Source: Lachnospiraceae bacterium (lineage in GTDB: Bacteria; Bacillota; Clostridia; Lachnospirales; Lachnospiraceae). Taken from it: a DNA stretch of 64,000 nt. The translations under genes were made by a program, and so were the position numbers. Location of the stretch: the NCBI GenBank assembly GCA_022791635.1, contig JAAVZL010000033.1, forward strand, positions 1 through 64,000. The letters are read 5' to 3'. Positions 36,036 through 44,324 of this stretch are shown here, piece after piece. Within the stretch, counting starts at the first letter, position 1. Every line of letters begins with the position of its first letter. The notes beneath the pieces are model-generated. The model made no database searches. It had not been told where the DNA came from and worked only from the letters and a program-made list of their open reading frames with translations.

Positions 36036-36151
36036 TTCCAGTTCCGTAAGCTCCTTTCAGTACACCTGTATGGAGATCAATTTCCAGCCACTTTGAACAG
36101 TGTCTGTAAATTGATCTGTGCACTGATAGGAGCTTACTGATTCCAGTTCCG
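36036..36151 (-). repeat. TTCCAGTTCCG hairpin repeat, copy C
   Basis: Direct repeats at 36036 and 36141 (105 apart) flank outer stem GTAAGCTCCT/AGGAGCTTAC, inner stem GATCAATTTCCAG/CTGTAAATTGATC (one mismatch) and terminal CACT/AGTG. It forms the leader of the kinase gene, between it and the isomerase gene. Confidence 0.85.
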
Positions 36152-36245
36152 CAACATTTAAATAGCACACAGCTTCACTCCGGGCACCAAAAAAAGCGTC
36201 TGCCCGCAAGTGTCTCTGTGTGCTATTATAATCTATTTTCTTTAA

Positions 36246-37730
36246 TTATTCAAAGGGATTCTCCGTTTTGTAGCGCATTCCCTTGGGCTGATTGAAGCCC
36301 AGCTCCTCGGGCTCTACGCCCAGATATTTAAATACCTCGAACAGGGCTTTTCCGTAGTGTCCGAAGGCTACGGCGCCGTGATGCGGATAGTTCCCCTCGA
36401 TCAGCACGTGGCGGTAGAAGCGTCCCATCTCCGGAATGGCAAAGATGCCGATAGCTCCAAAGGAGCGGGTTGCAACGGGAAGCACCTCACCCTGTGCCAC
36501 ATAGGCGCGAAGCTTGCAGTCGGCCGTGCTCTGAAGACGGAAGAAGGTAATATCGCCGGGTGCAATATCGCCCTCCAGGGTTCCCTGGGTTACCTCCTCG
36601 GGCAGACTTCTGGCCATAATCAGCTGGTACTTCATAGAGCAGAAGGACAGCTTCTTGGAGCAGGTATTGCCGCAGTGGAAGCCCATAAAGGTATCCTTAT
36701 GGGTATAGTCATACTTGGGCGCTATCTCCTCTTTATAGATGTCGGCCGGAACCGTATTGTTGATATCAAGCAGAGTCACTGCATCCTGGCTTACGCAGGT
36801 TCCGATGAACTCACTTAAAGCTCCATAGATATCTACCTCGCAGGATACGGGAATGCCCCGGCCTGTGAGACGGCTGTTCACATAGCAGGGAACAAAGCCG
36901 AACTGGGTCTGGAAGGCAGGCCAGCATTTTCCGGCAATGGCAACATACTTCCGGTATCCCTTGTGCTCCTCCACCCAGTCTAAGAGGGTTAGCTCATATT
37001 GAGCCAGCTTGGAGAGAATCTGAGGCTTCTGATTACCTTCGCCCAGCTCCTCCTCCATATCCTTTACCACATCGGGAATCCGGGGATCGTCTGCATGCTT
37101 ATTGAAGGCCTCGAAGAGATCCAGCTCGGAATTCTCCTCAATCTCCACGCCCAGATTGTAGAGCTGCTTGATGGGGGCGTTGCAGGCCAGGAAGTTTAAG
37201 GGTCTCGGGCCGAAGCTGATGATCTTAAGGCTGCCAAGGCCTACGATGGCCCGGGCAATGGGAAGGAATTCGTGAATCATGTCCGCGCACTCCTCTGGGG
37301 TTCCCACCGGGTACTCCGGGATGTACGCCCGCACATTGCGAAGCTTTAAATTATAGCTGGCGTTCAGCATGCCGCAGTAGGCGTCGCCCCGGCCCTGAAT
37401 CAGGGAATCTCCTGACTCCTCGGCTGCCGCCACAAACATCACTGGTCCGTCAAAATGCTTTGCCAGAAGGGTTTCGGAAATCTCCGGTCCGAAGTTGCCC
37501 AGGTAAACCACCAGAGCGTCACAACCGGCCTTCTTTACATCCTCAAGAGCCTGGACCATATGAATCTCGCTCTCCACGATGCAGACGGGACATTCATAAA
37601 TATCTGCTGCCGTGTATTTCTCCTCATAAGCCTTAACCAGAGCTTTTCTTCTGTTTACGGACAGAGACTCCGGAAAGCAGTCTCTGCTCACTGCTACAAT
37701 TCCTACCTTTACAGAGGGAATATTCGTCAT
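36246..37730 (-). CDS. L-fucose/L-arabinose isomerase-family protein
   Basis: A 494-residue aldose-ketose isomerase of the fucose/arabinose isomerase superfamily. CDALVVYLGNFGPEIS, VMFVAAAEESGDSLIQGRGDAYCG, VSCEVDIYGALSEFIG and GFHCGNTCSKKL are recognisable conserved blocks, including acidic and His metal-ligand candidates. It would convert an aldose to the ketose phosphorylated by the neighbouring kinase. The specific sugar (xylose, arabinose, fucose or another) cannot be settled from sequence alone. It lies between DUF4867 and the kinase genes in one operon. Confidence 0.85.
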   Translation of the reverse strand: MTNIPSVKVGIVAVSRDCFPESLSVNRRKALVKAYEEKYTAADIYECPVCIVESEIHMVQALEDVKKAGCDALVVYLGNFGPEISETLLAKHFDGPVMFVAAAEESGDSLIQGRGDAYCGMLNASYNLKLRNVRAYIPEYPVGTPEECADMIHEFLPIARAIVGLGSLKIISFGPRPLNFLACNAPIKQLYNLGVEIEENSELDLFEAFNKHADDPRIPDVVKDMEEELGEGNQKPQILSKLAQYELTLLDWVEEHKGYRKYVAIAGKCWPAFQTQFGFVPCYVNSRLTGRGIPVSCEVDIYGALSEFIGTCVSQDAVTLLDINNTVPADIYKEEIAPKYDYTHKDTFMGFHCGNTCSKKLSFCSMKYQLIMARSLPEEVTQGTLEGDIAPGDITFFRLQSTADCKLRAYVAQGEVLPVATRSFGAIGIFAIPEMGRFYRHVLIEGNYPHHGAVAFGHYGKALFEVFKYLGVEPEELGFNQPKGMRYKTENPFE

Positions 37731-37771
37731 TTTATGTACCTCCTAATTTCAATCGTAATAATTTTATCCAT

Positions 37772-37815
37772 GCACCCACAAAAATCAATCTCCAGCCTCT
37801 TAAAGCTGTGTCTGC
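37772..37815. repeat. Degenerate remnant of the TTCCAGTTCCG hairpin family
   Basis: AATCAATCTCCAGCC followed by CTT, AA and GTGTCTG matches the inner stem, loop and start of the return arm of copies A and C; the outer stem and direct repeats are gone. It fills most of the gap between the DUF4867 and isomerase genes. Confidence 0.5.
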
Positions 37816-37816
37816 G

Positions 37817-38434
37817 TTATAATTTCAGGTTCTCGCCCTTCAGACCCACAAAGGCCCCTTCTGCACCCAAGCCAGACTCCCCATGGGCAATCAGCCATTT
37901 ATTCCTGGCAGTCATCAGTTTATCCTCCGCAAACTTCCCTGCAAGAATTGGCGGCTCTGTGTTGGTTCCCTTTGGCAGAATAACTACCACCCGGAAGCCT
38001 TCCTCCTGAAGATTACAAGGAGCATAATGAAGGGTCGTGGCGTAAAACTCCACCACACAGCCTGCAGGGGCCTCAAAGGCCTCCATTTTGGAGGTATCAT
38101 AGGTAAAATCCTCCTCCACATCCTGCTGCATGCCTACCATAAAAACAGCTCCCGTAAGCGGAATATTAATCTCCGAATTGCGGTGATACTCCACTGCATT
38201 GAGGGTGTGATTATTTCCGTTGCAATAGCCAACCTGAATGGGCATACCGCCGAAAATACTGTCCCGAAGCATAGGCAGCTCCGCGCATGCCTCAAGCTCC
38301 GGAGCCGATGCCACATAGATTACATCCTGAGGCATAGGCGTCTGCTGCAAACGCTTCAGCAAATCCGGAACCTCTGCCTTAAGCACTCTTCCGTATTTTT
38401 GAAATTCTTTGTCAGTTACTTTTTTCAACTCCAC
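37817..38434 (-). CDS. DUF4867 family protein
   Basis: A 205-residue cytosolic protein of the DUF4867 family, which commonly accompanies sugar isomerase and kinase genes and is predicted to have a cupin-like fold. Visible features are GYCNGNNHTLNAVEYHRNSE, GAVFMVG, and VEFYATTLHYAPC, with several His residues placed as cupin metal ligands would be. A GTG start (VELKKVTDKEF) is chosen because AAGGAG lies seven bases before it; reading further upstream gives a basic tail with no site. It is the first gene of the operon with the isomerase and kinase. A sugar mutarotase or lyase-isomerase role is possible but unproven. Confidence 0.85.
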   Translation of the reverse strand: MELKKVTDKEFQKYGRVLKAEVPDLLKRLQQTPMPQDVIYVASAPELEACAELPMLRDSIFGGMPIQVGYCNGNNHTLNAVEYHRNSEINIPLTGAVFMVGMQQDVEEDFTYDTSKMEAFEAPAGCVVEFYATTLHYAPCNLQEEGFRVVVILPKGTNTEPPILAGKFAEDKLMTARNKWLIAHGESGLGAEGAFVGLKGENLKL

Positions 38435-38507
38435 TGGCGCTCTCCTTTCTGTCCAATTCCATCCCCGTTTTTGCTTCCTGCTGCATTCTCTTCTGTGGAA
38501 TCCGACC

Positions 38508-38553
38508 ATATAGTTTATTTACTAAACTATATGCTTTTATAGTAGCATTTCAA
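38508..38553 (-). promoter_or_regulatory. Promoter and ROK-type operator of the isomerase/kinase operon
   Basis: On the minus strand TTGAAA and TATAGT are 16 bases apart. The -10 box is inside a perfect palindrome with 10-base arms, ATATAGTTTA and TAAACTATAT, around a 5-base spacer (38508-38532). The TAGTTTA half-site is typical of XylR/ROK repressors, and a ROK gene lies 3.6 kb away. Confidence 0.8.
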
Positions 38554-38792
38554 AGAGTGAAGTGCAAGTGTTTTGTAAAGAATTCCAAATTATTTTGGGA
38601 CAGCTTGGAAACATTTTTTTCCTAGCGCTTTTTTATTGCTTTTTACCTGCCCCCATGTTATGCTGTTCCTGAAAATAAAGGTAAAAATATTATTGAATCT
38701 TGATTTGAAAAACAGTTGTTGCAGCAGAATCTTCGATGAACAATAAGCCTTTATTCTTACAATAATATAAGAACAAAGACAGGAGAGAAAAC

Positions 38793-41700
38793 ATGAACAA
38801 ATGGAAGAAGCGCAGTAAAGGAATTTTGGTATTTCTTCTTATTCTTGGGTTCATCGGCGGTATGGCGGATCATTTGCAGATTACGGCTGCTGCTGCCCAA
38901 CCAGTATGCATCTGCGAACTTTTATGTACAGAAGCGTCAAAAGCTGCGGATTGCCCTGTTTGCGGAGAAGATTTGTCTTCTTGTACCGGTACTCTTTCTG
39001 CAGAGCAGCCGGATGAGAAAGAGGATACCGATGCAACGGATTCCCCGCAGATTTCCGCAGATTCAGCATCCGATTCCCAATGGGAGTCCGGAAAGGATCT
39101 TCCCGCGGATTCAAAAGCTCCTTCTGAGGAAGAATCCACTCCCCAGCCTTCGACGGATTTAAATGCGGATATTGAGGAGGCTGACAAAGATCCTACGGCG
39201 GATTCAAATGCCGACGGCGAAAAAGAGCCTGACAAGGACCTTCCCATGGATGCGGAGGTGACAGCCGTAGAAGAGCTTATTAAAAAGCTTCCTTCATTGG
39301 ACGAGCTAAAGGAATTTACTCAGGAGGAAAAAACTGCAGTTTATGAGCAAGTCCAAAAAGCCTTTGACGCTTATGAGAGCTTAAAGGAAGACCAGAAAGC
39401 GCTGCTCACAGGAGCAGAAGATCTGCTGAAGGAATTATTGGAATATTTCACGGAATTGGCTGTGCCGATACCTGCTACAGAGGAGCAGATAAAAAATGCA
39501 TGGCAGGCAATGACGAATGCTATGGAACACTGGGAGGCAGAAGTAGACTTATCCGGTTACCAGCTGACTGAGGCGGATATGGCGCTTATCTGGCCAGATG
39601 TAGCCCAGGATAATCCGGATCTCTTTTATGTATTCGATTATGCTTACTTTACAGACAAATCCACAAAGCTTGTTACAAAATGTACCTTTTCCTATAATAC
39701 ACAATACACCCAAAACAGCGTTGCCGAATACAAGGCTGCCATAGACAAGGTGTTTGCCGAGGTTATTGATAATAATATGACCGATGAACAGAAAGCCCTG
39801 GCGCTGCATGATTATCTGGTACAGCACATGGTTTATGACCAAAGTGCAAACGATAATCCTGGGTTTAAAAAGAGGAATGCATACGAAGCGCTGGTAAATG
39901 GAATCGGTGTCTGCCAGGGGTATACCCTTGCCTATGCCGCCTTGCTGGAAAAAGCAGGTATTGAAGTTGATTACTGTAAAAGCGCTTCCATGAATCATAT
40001 CTGGAATTATGTGAAGCTGAATGGAAATTGGTATCACGCAGATTTGACGTTTGATGATATAGCCGCCAATAACCAGACCGGAGAGACCGGTTATGTAAAA
40101 CATGAATATTTTCTGCTCAGTGACGCTGCAATGGCGCAGGCACAATTGCCACATCAGTGGGATACCAATCCTATCACATGCAACGATACAACCTATGACA
40201 ATTCCTGGCATAAGACTGCTTCCATAAAAGAATCTGCTATTTATCCCGTTAACGGTAGTTTCTATTATCTCAAAGGCGAAACTGTTGAGGGCGCGCCAAA
40301 TACCATATATCGCGGTGCAACACTGATCAAAAGAGAGATCAACGGAGCGGAAACAACTGTGGGAAGCTTTGAGATAGAGAATCTGGGAATCAGCGGCGGA
40401 TGGCCTATGTATGGAATGAGCTTTTCCAGACTTTCCTGCTCAAAAGGTGTTTTATATTTTAATGTGGGAAATTCGGTTTATGCCTTCCGTCCCTCCACCG
40501 ATGCAAAGCCGGTAAAATTTTACCAATATGAAGAGCAAAACAACTGCATTATAACCGGTATGCTGGTAAACGGAAATGAAACGACTCTGGAAATTTTCAA
40601 TCCCACCACTGCCAAAATGGAAGAAAAAATAAAGCTTCCCATATCTTCCGTAACAGGAAGCGAAGAGCAGAAAAATTTTGCTTTCTCCCAAAAATCTAAG
40701 ACCGTAACTTATGGAAATCCTGACTTTACAATGATCGCCAAAGGAGCAGAGACAGGATCTTCTGTCAGCTACAAGAGTTCCGATTCTTCCATAGCATCGG
40801 TGGATCCGGCGACCGGCTTAATTAAGATTCAAAAAGCGGGTACTGTGGTAATTACAGCTACTGCATCGGAAACCCCAGATTATCTGGAAGCAAAGAGTAC
40901 CTGTACCCTGACCATCGCTCCCAAAGCTCTTACATGGGATACAAGCGCTTTGGAAGCAACAGATCGGCTGGCTCTTATCAAAGACGGAAAGGCAACTCTT
41001 TATGGAGAGCTGAAGCTTGCAGGTATTTTGGAAAAGGATAAAGCCTCCCTTTCATTCCATTGTCCCGGGGACAAGCTGACCGGTATCTACGAAACCATAG
41101 CGGAAGGCCGTCAAAAAGTAAAGTTGTCCTGGAAAAGCCCGGACGATGCGGCAACGCTTCAGGGAAATGGAAAAGAAAACTATACCATGCCTGCAGCTTT
41201 ACCGGAAATTTCAGGCCGAATCAGCGTTTTGAATGAGTCTTATCAGGAATCTGCCAACGGAACTGCATTAAAACTTCAGATAGAAAACACCATCTCTCAA
41301 GTGCCTGATTCCTTTAAGGATAAGGAAGACTTAAATACACCAGGCAAGATTATAAAAGAACTGAAGCTGAAGCTGCGGGAAAAATTCAGTGATATTGCAG
41401 AAGCAAATATTGCTGTTTACGATGTAGAGCTTTTGATCAATGTCAACGGACTGGGATGGCAGAAAGTGACCAAGGACAATTTCCCGTCAGAGGGCTTGAC
41501 CATAACTTTGCCCTACCCTTCTGGCACTGGAAGAAATACCCACGACTATGTGGTATCCCATATGTTTACAGCAGATATGAATGGTTTCTATGCAGGTGAT
41601 ATAGAATATCCCACAGTAACCAAAACGGAAAAAGGCCTTACCTTCAAGGTATATGGTCTGTCCCCCGTCTCCATAGGCTGGAAGGAAATAAGCAGCAGCG

Positions 41701-41852
41701 CCTCCCAAAGCACAGGCTCTCTTTCTTCCGTCAATAAGGTAACCTCCCCTTCTACCGGGGATACTTCCTCTGTGATTTTATATCTGCTCCTTGCCGCAGC
41801 TGCATTTACTGGGGTGCTCAGGCTTTATACAGCAGCAAGAAAGAGCAAATAG
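38793..41852 (+). CDS. Surface-anchored transglutaminase-like protein with Ig-like domains
   Basis: A 1019-residue secreted protein. A signal peptide (to about residue 35) is followed by a Cys-rich segment (CICELLC...CPVCGEDLSSC), an acidic Ser/Asp-rich low-complexity region (about 70-150), then a transglutaminase-like domain with Cys in GIGVCQGYTLAYAALLEKAG (near 370), His in SMNHIWNYVKL and Asp in WYHADLTFDD. A bacterial Ig-like (BIG2/MBG) domain follows near 620-700. The C-terminus SPSTGDTSSV, a hydrophobic helix and RKSK form an LPXTG-like sorting signal. It likely acts at the cell wall as a crosslinking or peptidase-like enzyme. AGGAG precedes ATG. Confidence 0.85.
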   Translation: MNKWKKRSKGILVFLLILGFIGGMADHLQITAAAAQPVCICELLCTEASKAADCPVCGEDLSSCTGTLSAEQPDEKEDTDATDSPQISADSASDSQWESGKDLPADSKAPSEEESTPQPSTDLNADIEEADKDPTADSNADGEKEPDKDLPMDAEVTAVEELIKKLPSLDELKEFTQEEKTAVYEQVQKAFDAYESLKEDQKALLTGAEDLLKELLEYFTELAVPIPATEEQIKNAWQAMTNAMEHWEAEVDLSGYQLTEADMALIWPDVAQDNPDLFYVFDYAYFTDKSTKLVTKCTFSYNTQYTQNSVAEYKAAIDKVFAEVIDNNMTDEQKALALHDYLVQHMVYDQSANDNPGFKKRNAYEALVNGIGVCQGYTLAYAALLEKAGIEVDYCKSASMNHIWNYVKLNGNWYHADLTFDDIAANNQTGETGYVKHEYFLLSDAAMAQAQLPHQWDTNPITCNDTTYDNSWHKTASIKESAIYPVNGSFYYLKGETVEGAPNTIYRGATLIKREINGAETTVGSFEIENLGISGGWPMYGMSFSRLSCSKGVLYFNVGNSVYAFRPSTDAKPVKFYQYEEQNNCIITGMLVNGNETTLEIFNPTTAKMEEKIKLPISSVTGSEEQKNFAFSQKSKTVTYGNPDFTMIAKGAETGSSVSYKSSDSSIASVDPATGLIKIQKAGTVVITATASETPDYLEAKSTCTLTIAPKALTWDTSALEATDRLALIKDGKATLYGELKLAGILEKDKASLSFHCPGDKLTGIYETIAEGRQKVKLSWKSPDDAATLQGNGKENYTMPAALPEISGRISVLNESYQESANGTALKLQIENTISQVPDSFKDKEDLNTPGKIIKELKLKLREKFSDIAEANIAVYDVELLINVNGLGWQKVTKDNFPSEGLTITLPYPSGTGRNTHDYVVSHMFTADMNGFYAGDIEYPTVTKTEKGLTFKVYGLSPVSIGWKEISSSASQSTGSLSSVNKVTSPSTGDTSSVILYLLLAAAAFTGVLRLYTAARKSK

Positions 41853-41862
41853 GACAAACTAT

Positions 41863-42066
41863 AAGATACGAAGGGCTTATCGCAAAATAGGGCTGCTGCT
41901 ATTTCCGATATTCGGTGTCCGCTGTCTGCGTACATGCTGTCTGATATGGACGGATATTGTCTGAACAATGTTCATTCAAAACAGACAACATATACGAGAA
42001 TCGTCCGAACACAGGATATGGAAATAGCAGCAGCCGTCCTATTTTACGGCAGGCCCTTCGTATCTT
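41863..42066. repeat. 204-bp imperfect palindrome, copy 3
   Basis: Outer arms AAGATACGAAGGGC and GCCCTTCGTATCTT pair perfectly, then AAAATAGG/CCTATTTT and CTGCTGCTATTTCC with its complement. The inner parts (TCCGATATTCGGTGTCCG, CTGTCTGATATGGACGG) belong to the same family as copies 1 and 2 but are more diverged. It fills the gap before the ROK gene. Confidence 0.8.
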
Positions 42067-42181
42067 CTACGCTTTCATTCTGGTATTCCTTTATCAACCC
42101 ATTTAGGCTTCTGCTGCTTTGGTTTCACGCTTTTTTATTTACTTAGAATAAGTCTTGTATTATACTGAGAATGGAAATTTT

Positions 42182-43375
42182 ATGGAAAAAGAAAGTGACA
42201 AAACTCTTATGATTACCGGAAGCAAGGAATTAATACGTGATATGAACAGCCACCTGATTCTGGAGATGATTCTTCAGGAGGGAACTGTCTCCAGAGCTGC
42301 TCTGGCCAAACGCTCTGGCCTCACCAAGGCCACGGTCTCCGCCATTGTGCAAAAGCTTATGGAGCAGAATCTGGTGATTGAGGTGGGAAATGACAATACC
42401 TCCCTGGGCCGCAAGCCCATCCTCCTGACCTTCCATGCCGCCTGCGGATATGCCCTGTCCATCGATGTAAATGCCAATACCATCTCCGCTATGATCTGCG
42501 ATCTAAAAGGAGAAAACTGCCGCTTAAAGCTGTACCCCAACCATGCTGGACGGGAGGAGATACTCCCTCTCTTGATTTCCGTTATCCGGGATATGACCTT
42601 GGCTCTTTCGGATACCCCCTACGGCGTCGTAGGCATCGGTCTTGGCATTCACGGAACTGTTTGCGAAAATCAGGTTACCTTTACCCCCTACTCTCCCTAT
42701 GAGCACCTTCCCTTTCAGGAGACTTTGGAGCAGGAATTCAAAATTCCCGTTTATCTGGAAAATGAAGCCAATCTCTCTGTCATGGGGGAGCATACCTTTT
42801 ATTATCATACTCCCAATCTCATTGGGATCAGCGTTCACACGGGAATCGGCGTGGGGATTATCATCGACAACCAGCTTTATACGGGAGCCAGCGGAAATGC
42901 AGGGGAATTCGGTCACTCCATTATTGAGCCCGACGGACGGCCCTGTCCCTGCGGCAATTCGGGCTGCCTGGAGCAGTATGCCTCGGAGCGGTCTATTCTG
43001 CGGCAGTTTACGGTCAAAAAAGGACTGGCATGGGCAAATATTGATACCTTTGTGGCAGCCTGCCACCGACAGGATGAGGATGCCCTCTTACTTTTGACGG
43101 ATTTTATCCGGTATATGTCCTATGGAATCAACAATCTTCTCAATACCTTTAATCCGGATATGATTGTGATCAACAGCTCCTTTACCACTTATTTCCCGGA
43201 GGTGCTGCGGCAGATTCAGGGCCGGCTTCAGAACCGGATGCGTATGCACTGCATCCTGGTTCCCTCAGGCCTCCAGGATACTTCCATTCTTCTGGGAGCC
43301 GCCTGCCTCTGTATCCGCAGTTTTCTGGGCATCCGGCATCTGAAGCTTCGAAAACCGGAAGAAAAGCCCTTTTAA
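42182..43375 (+). CDS. ROK-family transcriptional repressor (XylR-like)
   Basis: A 397-residue regulator. A MarR-like winged helix covers about residues 15-75 (SRAALAKRSGLTKATVSAIVQKLMEQNLV). The ROK domain begins near 85, with ISVHTGIGVGIIIDNQLYTGASGNAGEFGH and the zinc motif CPCGNSGCLEQYAS (CxCGxxGCxE). Start chosen at MEKESDK; an ATG nine codons upstream is possible and no strong site favours either. The palindrome over the -10 of the isomerase/kinase operon is the natural target, so it is likely a sugar-responsive repressor of that operon. It converges with the Suf pair. Confidence 0.9.
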   Translation: MEKESDKTLMITGSKELIRDMNSHLILEMILQEGTVSRAALAKRSGLTKATVSAIVQKLMEQNLVIEVGNDNTSLGRKPILLTFHAACGYALSIDVNANTISAMICDLKGENCRLKLYPNHAGREEILPLLISVIRDMTLALSDTPYGVVGIGLGIHGTVCENQVTFTPYSPYEHLPFQETLEQEFKIPVYLENEANLSVMGEHTFYYHTPNLIGISVHTGIGVGIIIDNQLYTGASGNAGEFGHSIIEPDGRPCPCGNSGCLEQYASERSILRQFTVKKGLAWANIDTFVAACHRQDEDALLLLTDFIRYMSYGINNLLNTFNPDMIVINSSFTTYFPEVLRQIQGRLQNRMRMHCILVPSGLQDTSILLGAACLCIRSFLGIRHLKLRKPEEKPF

Positions 43376-43397
43376 CCTATGTGCCATGTCATTTCTG

Positions 43398-44324
43398 CTA
43401 TTGAAGGAAGTTTTCTATAATCACTCCCTCCGCCTCCTCCTCGGTCAGCCCAAGGCTTCGAAGCTTTAGCAGCTGCTCGTCGTTGATGCGTCCAATGGCT
43501 GCCTCATGGATAATCTGGGCATCAATATGGCGGGCATTGATCTCGGGAATGGAGCAGACCTCTGCCTCATCCATAAGAATGGAATCACACTGAATATGGG
43601 CGTGGCAGCCTGCATTTCCAACGGCCTTGGGATGGAAGGTCTGCACGGAGCTTCCCTTTGCCACGGAGCGGGAAATAATCTGGGCTGAGCCTTTGTCTCC
43701 GTTCATCCGTACCTCCATATTGGAGACAGCCGTCTGCTTATCGTGAGTCATCAGACGTTCCGTCACCTGGAGCCTGGCCCCTGCTCCCATTATCACTTCC
43801 GTCTCCCGGACGGTAGAATCCACACCGCGAATCTGGGCCGTATCCAGAGTAAATACAGAATCCTCCTCCATGTAAATCTTTGTCACCGGATTTAAAATAC
43901 GCTCACCGCTTCCCTCACCCTCCCCGTAATGCTTTTCCTCATAACGGACAATGGCGCCCTTTCCGATATGAAAGGCGTGAATTCCGTCGTGGCGGGCAGA
44001 ATCACAGCCGGAATTGTGGATCCCGCAGCCGGCTACAATCACCACCTCTGCTCCCGGCTCCACATAAAAATCGTTGTATACAATGTCCGTCATACCGGAT
44101 AGGGATACCACTACAGGAATGTGTACCTGCTCGCCTTTGGTATCCTTGTCAATGTACACATCGATTCCCTGCTTATCCTCTTTTCTTCGGATTTTAATAT
44201 GTTCGCTGTCTCCGTGGCACAAAGACTGTCCGTTGTAGCGGACATTGTAGGCGCCTTTTTGTTCGGCCACAGATTTGTCAATCACCTTTAATACCTTATC
44301 TGCCTCCCCGTAAAGCTTCACACT
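43398..44324 (-). CDS. SufB/SufD-family Fe-S cluster scaffold
   Basis: A 308-residue protein of the SufBD beta-helix fold. Recognisable blocks are VVSLSGMTDIVYNDFYVEPGAEV, HNSGCDSARHDGIH, GAIVRYEEKHYGEG, SRSVAKGSS and AEVCSIPEINARH with the conserved final helix HEAAIGRINDEQL. It is shorter than E. coli SufB (495 residues), as expected for the two-gene minimal SUF-like system. A GTG start at 44324 is chosen (GGAAGG just upstream); an ATG at 44369 would lengthen the overlap with SufC. No SufS or SufU adjoins it. It provides the cluster assembly scaffold together with the ATPase next to it. Confidence 0.88.
   Translation of the reverse strand, partial: SVKLYGEADKVLKVIDKSVAEQKGAYNVRYNGQSLCHGDSEHIKIRRKEDKQGIDVYIDKDTKGEQVHIPVVVSLSGMTDIVYNDFYVEPGAEVVIVAGCGIHNSGCDSARHDGIHAFHIGKGAIVRYEEKHYGEGEGSGERILNPVTKIYMEEDSVFTLDTAQIRGVDSTVRETEVIMGAGARLQVTERLMTHDKQTAVSNMEVRMNGDKGSAQIISRSVAKGSSVQTFHPKAVGNAGCHAHIQCDSILMDEAEVCSIPEINARHIDAQIIHEAAIGRINDEQLLKLRSLGLTEEEAEGVIIENFLQ

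Noticed and set aside
12929..36151. CRISPR-like direct repeats (TTCCAGTTCCG about 105 apart)
   Set aside because: Each locus has only two repeats, spacers are palindromic, and no cas gene is present.
12929..36151. Integron attC-like sites, because sequence varies while hairpins persist
   Set aside because: No integrase gene, no GTTRRRY core sites, and the units sit in 5' leaders, not between cassette-like genes.
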